Of a stretch of 46,952 nt of DNA, positions 27,735-35,660 are shown piece after piece. A model generated the notes under the pieces. That model saw nothing but the letters and a program-made list of their open reading frames with translations. It was not told the DNA's origin and made no database searches. Origin of the DNA: an uncultured Methanobrevibacter sp. (lineage in GTDB: Archaea; Methanobacteriota; Methanobacteria; Methanobacteriales; Methanobacteriaceae); contig CACXWH010000018.1 of the NCBI GenBank assembly GCA_902771225.1, positions 1-46,952 on the forward strand, in the 5' to 3' direction. The position numbers and the translations under genes were made by a program. How positions within the stretch are numbered: the stretch's first letter is position 1; each line of letters opens with the position of its first letter.

Positions 27735-28382
27735 ATGGATAATTTTACTGAGATTTCTGCTGATATGATAAATGAGGTTGAAAAGACCTTGAATTCAGGA
27801 TTCTGCGATTACAGATTAAGGGATTCAAGTTTCAACTGTGAAACTTTCAAAAAAGGTGAGGACATTCATCTCATTCAAACGGTTGGTGATGAAGAAATAG
27901 AACTGGTTTTCGCCACAAAATTTGAGGATGATGCCTATTTCATTTCATCAGGGTTTGATATAATTTGTGATGATCTGCTTGAAGGAAGAGAGTCAAGAGA
28001 TATTTTCCAGTCTGTTAATATGTATTTTAGAAACGTGATTGCAAATCCGGATAAGGATTATAGTGATGATAAGGAATCTTTAATCAATTTTCTTGTTGAA
28101 AGTGATGAGAAATACCACAGAGAGGATCTTGAAGTTCTTCTTGATGAGGATAAGATCCGCGCTGATTATGAACATGACAAATCAGAAATTTATGATAATG
28201 ATGATATGACTGACATTCAAAAGTCTTTGGCCCTAAAGGAGCTTTTACATATGTCAATATGTGAAGTTATTAATGATTTGGAGTTATATTATACTAGACC
28301 TTTGGATTTGTCTCCTGCCGAAGAGCATGAGAAAAACCGTCAGGAAGCCAAGGCTTTGGAAAATGAAATGCAGTTATACTGA
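27735..28382 (+). CDS. Acidic protein of unknown function
   Basis: A 215-residue cytosolic protein, strongly acidic (many Asp and Glu), alpha/beta in the first half (FCDYRLRDSSFNCETFKKGE, then IELVFATKFEDDAYFISSGF) and helical in the second. I recognise no family. GGGAGAG lies upstream of the ATG at 27735, just after the stop of the Ig-like gene, so the two are likely co-transcribed. It is followed by two T-rich patches (28390-28397 and 28428-28436), which would serve as terminators. Confidence 0.7.
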   Translation: MDNFTEISADMINEVEKTLNSGFCDYRLRDSSFNCETFKKGEDIHLIQTVGDEEIELVFATKFEDDAYFISSGFDIICDDLLEGRESRDIFQSVNMYFRNVIANPDKDYSDDKESLINFLVESDEKYHREDLEVLLDEDKIRADYEHDKSEIYDNDDMTDIQKSLALKELLHMSICEVINDLELYYTRPLDLSPAEEHEKNRQEAKALENEMQLY

Positions 28383-28450
28383 CTGCATACTTTTTTTATT
28401 TTTGAATTCTTTTTCATTTTCATGTATACTTTTTTTAATTATGAATACAA

Positions 28451-28477
28451 ACATTTATATAGTAGAAGCCACTACTA
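28451..28477 (+). promoter_or_regulatory. TATA box with flanking inverted repeat
   Basis: ACATTTATATAG at 28451-28462 is a good archaeal TATA box, about 70 bases before the ATG at 28528. Overlapping its end is a perfect inverted repeat TAGTAG (28460-28465) / CTACTA (28472-28477), placed where a repressor could block TBP/TFB or RNA polymerase. Confidence 0.5.
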
Positions 28478-28527
28478 TTAATTGTGTACACAAATTTGAA
28501 AAAAGTAAACATTAAGGAGATTATCTT

Positions 28528-29343
28528 ATGAGTGAAAAAGATACAAAAGAATTCAGATTTGGAAATGAAAAATTCGGAGGAAGATACATGCCCGGTGAAT
28601 TGGAAATAAATTTACCTGATGAACTTCCATATGACGAATTTGAAGAAATGTTTAAAGAACGCATCGAATCCCTTTACAAATTAGGTCGTGAATTCATACC
28701 ATTTGATGAAGAAGATATTGAATCAAAAAAAGAGAAATTAAAACCTTTAAGCATTCGTGTTAAAGCCCATACAAAAGAATTCTTTAAAAACAATTCAATT
28801 TTAAGTGCACGTGAAGTATTGGAGTTATATGAAAATTATAATCACGGCAGTGAAGCGTTTATCAATTCCCTTTTAAAAGATGAAAAGGACTTGGAACAGG
28901 AATTATCACAAATCCAGGAAAAACTGCACAATGCCAAATTATTCAAAGAAAAACTCAGCAACTTAAACCTAGAAGATTCAATAACTGACGAGGAAAATAT
29001 TTCATCTTTAAAAGAGGAATATGAAGGTTCTGATGTTAAAGTAATGTCTGATGAGGCCGGTGATGATATAATTTCAGACATTGAATTGTACAATACCAAA
29101 AAAGTTGTGTTCAATGCCAATTATCTTGAAATCATTGCTGCAAATGATGTTATTCCTGTAATATATTACTTTACATATGAACTTTCTGAAGCTGATTTAA
29201 TAAAAGTCTTATCTGACGTTAAATCATACTGTTCAGACAACACTATTGAATTTGATGATGGTGAAGATTCTTCTGAGAGCAGTGAAGAATCTGGCGAAGA
29301 CTCTTCCTATAAAAAAGATAAAAGTGAGGATGGTGAAGAATAG
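28528..29343 (+). CDS. Acidic helical protein, unknown
   Basis: A 271-residue cytosolic protein with AAGGAG before the ATG. The middle (about 105-160) is a charged helix with coiled-coil spacing (LLKDEKDLEQELSQIQEKLH). The region VVFNANYLEIIAANDVIPVI may be a small alpha/beta domain. The last 30 residues are an acidic low-complexity tail (DDGEDSSESSEESGEDSS). I do not recognise a family. It has its own promoter (28451) and a hairpin at its stop codon, so it appears to be a single-gene unit. Confidence 0.72.
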   Translation: MSEKDTKEFRFGNEKFGGRYMPGELEINLPDELPYDEFEEMFKERIESLYKLGREFIPFDEEDIESKKEKLKPLSIRVKAHTKEFFKNNSILSAREVLELYENYNHGSEAFINSLLKDEKDLEQELSQIQEKLHNAKLFKEKLSNLNLEDSITDEENISSLKEEYEGSDVKVMSDEAGDDIISDIELYNTKKVVFNANYLEIIAANDVIPVIYYFTYELSEADLIKVLSDVKSYCSDNTIEFDDGEDSSESSEESGEDSSYKKDKSEDGEE

Positions 29344-29352
29344 CTTCACCAT
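29330..29352 (+). terminator. Hairpin terminator over the stop codon
   Basis: Perfect arms ATGGTGAA / TTCACCAT around a 7-base loop that contains the stop codon of the acidic protein gene, followed by the T-rich ATTATTACTTT. Confidence 0.6.
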
Positions 29353-29376
29353 ATTATTACTTTGTGTATAAGATAT

Positions 29377-29392
29377 GTTTATATAATATAAT
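29377..29392 (+). promoter_or_regulatory. TATA box for the DUF2225-like gene
   Basis: TTTATATAATATA lies about 40 bases before the ATG at 29420. Transcription about 25 bases downstream leaves a leader just long enough for the AAGGTGAT ribosome site at 29409-29416. Confidence 0.6.
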
Positions 29393-29419
29393 AAACAATA
29401 TATACACAAGGTGATAATA

Positions 29420-30031
29420 ATGACTCAGATTTTTCCAATATTAACAACATGCCCGATATGTGAAAATGAATTTGAAATAATTCAATTAGCCTCAACCAAC
29501 CAGATGGGTTCACCGGACCTTGACTTAAGACCGCCTGAAATGGCAAGAAGCACAATGGATACATGGACACATGAATGTCCAAAATGCGGATACGTAGCAT
29601 CTGATTTTAACCAGACACCAGAAATCACCAGAGAATTTATTGAAAAAGATGAATATAAAAGCTGTGATGATTTAAATTTTAAAAGCCACCAGTCCGAAAT
29701 ATTCTATCGCCAGTACATGATATCAAATGACAATGAAGAAAAATTCTACTCCCTGCTTCACTGCGCATGGGCATGTGATGATGTAAATGATGAAAAAAAC
29801 TCTCTTCTAATCAGAAACAAATGCCTGGACTACATAGACTTTCTTAAAGCCAGCGATGATATAATGCTGGTGAAAGCAGATTTGATGAGAAGATCAAATC
29901 ACTTTGACGAGCTGGTAAAGGAATATTCAACCAAATCATTTGAAAATGACATTTACAACAGAATCTGTGATTTCCAGATTGAAAAAGCCCTTAAAAAGGA
30001 CAATGGATGCTATGCAATAGAAGACATATAA
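29420..30031 (+). CDS. DUF2225-like zinc protein
   Basis: A 203-residue cytosolic protein. The N-terminus has two zinc knuckles: TCPICENEFE near residue 12, and HECPKCGYVASDF near residue 52. Between them are the polar segments SPDLDLRPPEM typical of DUF2225. The remaining 140 residues are helical and rich in paired helices (FYSLLHCAWACDDVNDEKNS), as in the TPR-like tail of that family. The function is unknown. The ATG at 29420 is chosen over a GTG at 29411, because AAGGTGAT is a near-perfect archaeal ribosome site in front of it. Confidence 0.72.
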   Translation: MTQIFPILTTCPICENEFEIIQLASTNQMGSPDLDLRPPEMARSTMDTWTHECPKCGYVASDFNQTPEITREFIEKDEYKSCDDLNFKSHQSEIFYRQYMISNDNEEKFYSLLHCAWACDDVNDEKNSLLIRNKCLDYIDFLKASDDIMLVKADLMRRSNHFDELVKEYSTKSFENDIYNRICDFQIEKALKKDNGCYAIEDI

Positions 30032-30090
30032 TACTTGTCATCCGCTCTCTAGGACTTTTAATATATATAAACAGGTCCACAATATTATAC

Positions 30091-30547
30091 ATGACAAGCA
30101 AATACATATCTTTTCTATCGTTAATGGATACGGACTGTATTTTAACCGCATTGCTTTTCGCAGGGTGTGTTGAAAATTATTGATTGCTACCTCAATCAGC
30201 TGTTAAATTCAAAACCATCACCAGAACTAAAAACAACCCTCCATAAATTAATAACTGAATTAAAGCACTACGGCTATCCGGATATAGAACTGGTTGATAT
30301 TATTTCCATAAGGATAATGCTTGATTATATACTTTCAAATCCCGGCCTGATTAGGCCCTATGAGGATTTCATTAAAAAGGCAACCCTTATCATAGCAGAT
30401 ATTTTAGGTGATGAACTTTACGTTAAAATCGAACCTGAAATCATAACCCTTGAAGATGACTTTAGAAGAAATATCCAAGTATACCAAAAGCAGATTGATG
30501 ACAAATTAAGTGAAGAAATCAGGGATTTAATAATTGAAAAACTTTAA
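30091..30547 (+). pseudogene. Small helical protein, frame broken by an extra G
   Basis: A TATA box (TTTAATATATATAAAC, 30057-30072) lies about 27 bases before an ATG at 30091, which opens a short frame (MTSKYISFLSLMDTDCILTA) that stops at 30183. From about 30146 a second frame runs to 30547 (VLKIIDCYLNQLLNSK, then HYGYPDIELVDIISIRIMLD). Removing one G from GGG at 30163-30165 joins them smoothly (LTALLFAGVLKIIDCYLN) into a 151-residue helical protein. As it stands, the second part would need a GTG start at 30167 with no promoter or ribosome site of its own. No family is recognised. It is either a damaged gene or a one-base sequence error. Confidence 0.6.
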
Positions 30548-30613
30548 TATCAGCCTAAATGCCGGATTTAATTAACAATATTTATAAAGTAATACTGACA
30601 AATAATCATTCAT

Positions 30614-30829
30614 ATGATATTGAGGTTCTATTTTCTAAATAAAATAATGCCTTTTTCAAAATCTCTAAAGAAATTGTTTAATGCATTACAGATTGTATTA
30701 TCGAAAATTAAGCGTAAGATAGAAAATCTTTCAAATAGATACAATTTTATTTTTTCTGCTGAATCTCAGACATATACACCGAATTTAACTGTCACACCTT
30801 TTGAATTAAATCAAAATAAGCTTAAATAA
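30614..30829 (+). CDS. Leaderless mini-protein, paralogue of the one at 32237
   Basis: A 71-residue, basic, amphipathic helical protein (MILRFYFLNKIMPFSKSLKK, then LFNALQIVLSKIKRKIENL). TTTATAAAG starts 33 bases before the ATG and there is no ribosome site, so the transcript should be almost leaderless. The N-terminal 31 residues align with the ORF at 32237 (same spacing to TTTATAAGG), with about half of positions identical when one residue is gapped: M-I-x-R-F, N-K-I, K-S, L-F, L-x-I-x-L-x-K. Both lie directly before a secreted-protein gene. I do not recognise the function; possibilities are a small membrane-active or regulatory peptide. Confidence 0.5.
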   Translation: MILRFYFLNKIMPFSKSLKKLFNALQIVLSKIKRKIENLSNRYNFIFSAESQTYTPNLTVTPFELNQNKLK

Positions 30830-30843
30830 AAGGGGATAAAAAA

Positions 30844-31413
30844 ATGGATAAAAAAGTAATAATTGGAATTATCATTGCAATAGTTGTAATAATTCTTGCA
30901 GGATATTTCATATTAAATATAGGTGATAAAACTTTAGTAGCAGGTGATTTACAGGTTACCGTACCTGGCAATTATACTGCAGATGCTGAATTTGCTGCAC
31001 ATGCAGGAGATTTGAATGTATCATTTATAGAACAGAAAGGGACTACAAACAAGGATTTTGTAGATAAATTCTTTAAGGCTGTTTCAGTTAACGGCAAGAA
31101 CTCAGGATATGAAAATATAACAAACAAAACTGTAAATGGAACTAATGCCTATGAATTTGCAGCGCATCCAAATAATCTTAAAAATGTTTCATCTGAAAAA
31201 GAAGCAGTCGCTGGAGGAGAAGCTTGGACTACATACCCTCCTGATTTCGCCACACCACATGAAGGCAATGTAAATCATTTCAGGTCCGTTTACTTTGTAA
31301 AAGATGACAAAGTTTATGTTTTAAGCTTCACTACAACCAATCCATCTACAAGCTTATACACTCCTGAAATTGATGGAATTATTAACAGTCTAGCTCCGGC
31401 AGCAAAAAAGTAA
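30844..31413 (+). CDS. Membrane-anchored extracellular protein
   Basis: A 189-residue protein: an N-terminal transmembrane anchor (VIIGIIIAIVVIILAGYFIL) followed by an external domain starting DLQVTVPGNYTADAEF and ending VYVLSFTTTNPSTSLY, then PEIDGIINSL. This order (a Val-Pro-x-x-Tyr strand first, then a 'had to be in the membrane' strand VYVLSFTT, then a helix) resembles the PsbP/DUF1795-like fold used by many small lipoproteins and surface proteins. Several N-glycosylation sequons (NYT, NVS, NKT, NVS) are present. A strong AAAAGGGGAT ribosome site precedes the ATG. A terminator follows directly. Confidence 0.75.
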   Translation: MDKKVIIGIIIAIVVIILAGYFILNIGDKTLVAGDLQVTVPGNYTADAEFAAHAGDLNVSFIEQKGTTNKDFVDKFFKAVSVNGKNSGYENITNKTVNGTNAYEFAAHPNNLKNVSSEKEAVAGGEAWTTYPPDFATPHEGNVNHFRSVYFVKDDKVYVLSFTTTNPSTSLYTPEIDGIINSLAPAAKK

Positions 31414-31422
31414 ACAGTTAAG

Positions 31423-31456
31423 GATTTTTAGATTAATTTCTAAAAATCTCTTTTTT
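31423..31456 (+). terminator. Hairpin plus T6 terminator
   Basis: Arms GATTTTTAG (31423-31431) / CTAAAAATC (31440-31448) with an 8-base loop, followed by CTTTTTTG. It ends the gene at 30844 and separates it from 31481. Confidence 0.7.
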
Positions 31457-31480
31457 GTTATTTAAAAAGAGGTTAAAAAA

Positions 31481-32020
31481 ATGAATATAAAAAAGATTTT
31501 GGCTATAACCATTATAGCCTTAGCGGTAATTAGCTGTTTAAGTGTTGCAAGTGCAGGACTTTTCGATTCAAAAGAAAAAGCTCCTGAAGCACCACAACAA
31601 AAAACCATAAATTTAAATAAGACTGACGCTTCATTTAATGTTGAACAGTCTATTGTACAGCAGGCAGGAAACAAAATGCAAGTAAACCGTGATACTGAAT
31701 CTGCTTCTCCAAGCGGAGATACAAAAGTTAATGCAAACATTACATTTACAGTGACTTCAGATATATCATCACTCAATGAATCAGATAAAAAAGCTTTGGA
31801 AGGATTAAACGGATCAAATAACGTTGACATTAAATTTAATTCAAATAAAACTAAAGACATGAATTTCAACAATGCAAAGGTTAGCATTGAAGGAAATACC
31901 TTAACCGTAAACGGTATCATCCGTCAGGTGAATGTCCTGTCAGATTCACTTCCTTCTTCAGATCTTGTCATCTCAAAGCTAACGGCTAAAAACAACAATA
32001 CCATACTTCAAATATCATAA
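31481..32020 (+). CDS. Secreted protein of unknown function
   Basis: A 179-residue protein with a clear signal peptide (KKILAITIIALAVISCLSVA, cut near SAG). The mature part is polar and rich in Asn, Lys, Ser and Thr, with predicted beta strands (VNANITFTVTSDISSL, then NNAKVSIEGNTLTVNGIIRQ) and several N-glycosylation sequons. AAAGAGGTT before the ATG is the ribosome site. No family is recognised. It stands alone between two hairpin terminators. Confidence 0.75.
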   Translation: MNIKKILAITIIALAVISCLSVASAGLFDSKEKAPEAPQQKTINLNKTDASFNVEQSIVQQAGNKMQVNRDTESASPSGDTKVNANITFTVTSDISSLNESDKKALEGLNGSNNVDIKFNSNKTKDMNFNNAKVSIEGNTLTVNGIIRQVNVLSDSLPSSDLVISKLTAKNNNTILQIS

Positions 32021-32022
32021 GG

Positions 32023-32056
32023 GCTATTAATTAATTTTAATAGCTTCTATTTTTTT
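32023..32056 (+). terminator. Hairpin plus T-run terminator, copy 1 of a shared element
   Basis: GCTATTAA (32023-32030) / TTAATAGC (32037-32044), loop TTAATT, then TTCTATTTTTTT. The 22-base stem-loop is identical to the one after the adhesin gene at 35137-35158. Confidence 0.75.
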
Positions 32057-32236
32057 ACTTTTTTTCTATTTAACGATTATCCTTTATTTTGTTTTATTCT
32101 TTTTAATTTTTTTCAAACAATATTTTTAAATTAAAGAAATTTTTTCTATTAAATAATTTAAATTATTGACAAAAACCCCTAAAAATAAAAAGATTTAGTA
32201 ACTTTTATAAGGAATAGTCTATAAACCTTTATTTAT

Positions 32237-32374
32237 ATGATTGAAAGGTTTTCACCAAATAATAAAATTCTTTTAACAAAATCATTTGAAAATTTGTTTA
32301 AAGTATTGAAGATACTATTGCAAAAAATGATTATAAAAAATAAATTCATTTTAAATAGCCAAATCTTTATTTGA
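32237..32374 (+). CDS. Leaderless mini-protein, paralogue of the one at 30614
   Basis: A 45-residue frame (MIERFSPNNKILLTKSFENL, then FKVLKILLQKMIIKNKF). TTTATAAGG begins 33 bases before the ATG, exactly as for the ORF at 30614, and no ribosome site is present. The N-terminal residues align with that ORF (see there). It ends about 100 bases before the adhesin gene. The rest of the 32057-32475 stretch is very A/T-rich; I see no other gene in it. The alternative is that this is untranslated leader of the adhesin mRNA. Confidence 0.45.
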   Translation: MIERFSPNNKILLTKSFENLFKVLKILLQKMIIKNKFILNSQIFI

Positions 32375-32475
32375 AACTAAACCTTCAACATTACTGTCTA
32401 TTTTAACCAATTACATCAAATATCGGTTAAAACAAATTCATAATCTTTTTAAGTTAAATAAAGGGGGAAAATATA

Positions 32476-35106
32476 ATGAAAAAGTATAAACTGATTTTAA
32501 GTATATTGATACTTATTATATCACTAAGCTGTGTATCTGCTAGTGATGATTTGAATGCTACAGATACATTGGCCCTGGAAAATGGTAATCAGAATACATT
32601 AACTTTGGATGATAACAGTCAGGATGAAATAGTTTCAGCGACAAAATATACTGGTAATTTCAAGGAGTTATATCAAATAATCGATAATGCAAATGACGGT
32701 GACACGATATATTTAAACAAGGATTATAAAGGCAGTGGAGTAATAGATATTTTTGCAACAATCACTATAGATGGAAGGGGCCACACCATTGATGCAAGCG
32801 GCCAATCCGAAATATTTGAAACTAATTTGTTCTGCACTGGCATTACCTTAAAAAATATTATTTTTAAAAATGGATATAGTGAAAGTACTGGTGGTGCATT
32901 AGATTTGTATTCACCTGCCCAAATAATAAACTGTAAATTTATAAATAATAAAGCACGTGAGGGTGGTGCGGTATTTAATAGATATGCTACCACAGTACAA
33001 GGTTGTACTTTTCAGGATAATTCTGCCGAACTTGGAGGTGGAGCATTATGTGGAAATAAATTTACTGTTAAAAATTGTGTATTTACAAACAATGCTGCTA
33101 GTTATGCCAATTCTATTGAAACAAGTGATTTGGAACTGACTGACTCAAGTTTCACTTCAAAAAGTAAAACTGAGTTTATATATTTTATCTCCAATAAAAA
33201 TGGGGGTCAGCTTTTCTTGGAAAATAATGCTATGAAAGGTTCTAACCCATACTACATTTTATATGAAGGAGAAGACCCGATAACGTCCAGAATTAATTTA
33301 AACTTCCTTGATAAAACGGTTAAAAAGGGACAAACCATAGAAATTGCAAAAATTACAGATGATAAGGGAAATCCAATACGTATGGATAATTTTATTGAAG
33401 CTCAGATAACCGATAAAAATGCTAAGGTAGTTGGCAAGTTCAAGTTAAACTATAACAACGGATACAAATACACATGCAATCTGAATGACGGCACATATAC
33501 AGTAACTGCAAAGGTTCCTTCAAGCGTAGCAACAAACGTCAATGTTAGAAAAGCTACATTAACAGTCTCTTCAAATCCTGTTCAGCTTAAGGCATCTGAT
33601 GTGACCAAATACTATAAGGGAACCCAGACATATAGCGTAACTGTAACCAATAACGGAAAAGTGGTATCCGGTGCAAGCGTTTCAATAACAATCAACAAAA
33701 AAACATCTACAGTTAAAACAGATAAAAACGGTGTTGCTAAACTGGCCCTAAATCAGGCAAGCGGAACATACCAGATTACAAGTTCATATAGTGGAAAACA
33801 GATAACCACAAAGGTCACAATCAAACCGACAATCACAGGAAAAGATGCATCAGGAACTACACAGGGTACAAAATATTCTGTCACGGCATTGCAAAGTAAT
33901 GGAAATCCTTTAAAAAATACTAAAATTTCATTTAGCATAGGTTCTACCAAATACAGTGCAACCACAAATGACAAGGGTGTTGCAACATTAAATCTTAAAT
34001 TGAAGGCAGGCACATACACCATTGAAGCAACCAACCCTAAAACATCAGAAAAGATTAAAAATAAACTGAGCGTAAGGAATCCTCCTACTCTTAAGATTGA
34101 AGCTAAGGACTTTAGCAAATATTATGGCGGATCTGAAAAGTTCACCGTTAAAGTAACTGACACCAAGGGAAAGGCACTGGCCAATAAGGAAGTCAAAATT
34201 ACCCTAAACGGAAAAACATATAAAAGAACCACTGATAAAAATGGTGCTGCATCAATGAACATCGGCCTTAACAGTAAAGTCTATCCGACAACCGTTGAAT
34301 GCGGCGGTGAAAAAGTAAGCGTCAAGATAACAGTAAAAGCAACAATTTCAGGAAAAGACGTTACAAAAATGTACAAAAACGGAACACAGTACTATGCAAC
34401 ATTTGTTGATTCAAAAGGCAACCTCCTTAAAAACACTGAAGTTCAGTTTAACATTAATGGAGTATTCTACAAAAGAACCACAGATTCCAAAGGCGTTGCA
34501 AAAATGAACATCAACCTGATTCCGAAAACATATATTATTACAGCCAAAAACCCTAAAACAAATGAGATGTTTACAAATAAGATTACTGTAAAGCCGACGA
34601 TTGTTGAAAATCATGACTTGACAAAATATTATAAGAATTCATCCCAATATACATTTAGAGTATTGGGTAATAATGGAAAACCTGTAGGCAAAGGCGTTAC
34701 TGTAGAGATGAACATTAATGGAGTAATATACAAAAGACAAACCGATGCAAACGGTTACGTTAAAATGACCATTAATTTAATTCCCGGAACCTATATAATA
34801 ACTGCATCATACAACGGTTATAAGGTATCTAACACCATAAAAGTCTTAAATGTTCTATTTGGTAAAAATGTAGTTGCTGAGTATCGCACTCGTGATTATT
34901 ACGAGGTAAAACTGCTTAATGGTCGGGGAAAACCATATGATAATCAGGGAATTAAATTAGATTTTGACGGTATTTCTGTTATGAGAAGTACAGACTCAAA
35001 TGGAATAGCCAGAATAAATCTTTATGACTTTGATGAGGGAAAACACTTAATAACTGCAACATATGATGGTTTGAGCATTTCAAATACTATTACAATTATA
35101 GATTGA
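32476..35106 (+). CDS. Adhesin-like surface protein: beta-helix plus Ig-like repeats
   Basis: An 876-residue secreted protein with signal peptide KKYKLILSILILIISLSCVS (cut near ASDD). Residues about 60-250 form a right-handed beta-helix with repeated T/S-G-G-A and N-C-x-F motifs (STGGALDLYSPAQIINCKFI; GGGALCGNKFTVKNCVFTNN). From about 280 to the end there are roughly seven Ig-like repeats of 80-90 residues, each with a Y-x-V-x-V strand, a T-D-x-x-G-x-A turn and an L-x-x-G-x-Y-x-I-x-A strand (FYKRTTDSKGVAKMNINLIP). No C-terminal transmembrane or PxxGNP tail is present, so attachment is unclear. GGGGGAAAA before the ATG is the ribosome site. Such proteins are thought to mediate contact with other cells or host surfaces. 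Confidence 0.9.
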   Translation: MKKYKLILSILILIISLSCVSASDDLNATDTLALENGNQNTLTLDDNSQDEIVSATKYTGNFKELYQIIDNANDGDTIYLNKDYKGSGVIDIFATITIDGRGHTIDASGQSEIFETNLFCTGITLKNIIFKNGYSESTGGALDLYSPAQIINCKFINNKAREGGAVFNRYATTVQGCTFQDNSAELGGGALCGNKFTVKNCVFTNNAASYANSIETSDLELTDSSFTSKSKTEFIYFISNKNGGQLFLENNAMKGSNPYYILYEGEDPITSRINLNFLDKTVKKGQTIEIAKITDDKGNPIRMDNFIEAQITDKNAKVVGKFKLNYNNGYKYTCNLNDGTYTVTAKVPSSVATNVNVRKATLTVSSNPVQLKASDVTKYYKGTQTYSVTVTNNGKVVSGASVSITINKKTSTVKTDKNGVAKLALNQASGTYQITSSYSGKQITTKVTIKPTITGKDASGTTQGTKYSVTALQSNGNPLKNTKISFSIGSTKYSATTNDKGVATLNLKLKAGTYTIEATNPKTSEKIKNKLSVRNPPTLKIEAKDFSKYYGGSEKFTVKVTDTKGKALANKEVKITLNGKTYKRTTDKNGAASMNIGLNSKVYPTTVECGGEKVSVKITVKATISGKDVTKMYKNGTQYYATFVDSKGNLLKNTEVQFNINGVFYKRTTDSKGVAKMNINLIPKTYIITAKNPKTNEMFTNKITVKPTIVENHDLTKYYKNSSQYTFRVLGNNGKPVGKGVTVEMNINGVIYKRQTDANGYVKMTINLIPGTYIITASYNGYKVSNTIKVLNVLFGKNVVAEYRTRDYYEVKLLNGRGKPYDNQGIKLDFDGISVMRSTDSNGIARINLYDFDEGKHLITATYDGLSISNTITIID

Positions 35107-35133
35107 CTGTTCCAGTTATAAATTAAATTATTA

Positions 35134-35168
35134 AAAGCTATTAATTAATTTTAATAGCTTTCCTTTTT
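35134..35168 (+). terminator. Hairpin plus T-run terminator, copy 2 of a shared element
   Basis: AAAGCTATTAA (35134-35144) / TTAATAGCTTT (35151-35161), loop TTAATT, then CCTTTTTTT. The core is identical to that at 32023-32044. Confidence 0.78.
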
Positions 35169-35209
35169 TTTAAAAAACATTAAATATAATTTAGAATATA
35201 TAATCCAAT

Positions 35210-35590
35210 ATGGATAAAAAATATTTAATCATTTTGGGGATAATATGTATCGCCTGTTTTTCGATTTTTTTCTATCAGTTTACAAATAGCGTAGATACCT
35301 TTATCGTTATAAATGAAACTGAAGTTTCTGAAAACGGAACAGTTACTGGTTTTTTAATGGATGCATATGCAAGAGGCATTGAAAACAAATCTATCCACTA
35401 TCACAAGGCAGGAGATGACAGACATGTTCTCTCAAATGTCACCACGGGAAAGGATGGAATTTTTAAAATAGAGAATGTTAAAAACATGCCTGAAAGCGGA
35501 AGCAATAACTATTACGGAGACATTTCATTTAAGGGTGAAGGTGAATTCAATCCATGCGTATTTGAACATAACATCACCATTAAATCATAG
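35210..35590 (+). CDS. Single-pass protein with external beta domain
   Basis: A 126-residue protein: an N-terminal anchor (YLIILGIICIACFSIFFYQF) and an external domain with SENGTVTGFLMDAYARGIEN and VTTGKDGIFKIENVKN, which follows the pattern of carboxypeptidase-regulatory/transthyretin-like beta sandwiches (G-x-V-x-D-A-x-G-x-x-I...T-x-x-D-G-x-F). There is no ribosome site; TATA-like AAATATAATTT at 35174-35184 and AATATATAATCC at 35193-35204 lie just before the ATG, so a leaderless transcript is likely. The function is unknown. Confidence 0.7.
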   Translation: MDKKYLIILGIICIACFSIFFYQFTNSVDTFIVINETEVSENGTVTGFLMDAYARGIENKSIHYHKAGDDRHVLSNVTTGKDGIFKIENVKNMPESGSNNYYGDISFKGEGEFNPCVFEHNITIKS

Positions 35591-35660
35591 AAAAAATAAG
35601 ACTATATGATTTAGTTAAAAAAAAATAAGTGCCGGCCAATAAATGGCCAACTTTAAGGAT

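Noticed and set aside
28261-28515. 84-codon plus-strand frame overlapping the acidic protein gene
   Set aside because: It runs through the T-rich terminator patches and the TATA box of the next gene; no ribosome site; composition reflects a shifted frame.
31462-31920. 152-codon minus-strand frame
   Set aside because: Antisense to a secreted protein with a clear signal peptide and ribosome site; likely a mirror frame of Asn/Lys-rich coding.
33753-34118. 121-codon minus-strand hydrophobic frame
   Set aside because: Antisense to the Ig-like repeats of the adhesin; its hydrophobic pattern is the mirror of the repeated Lys/Thr codons.
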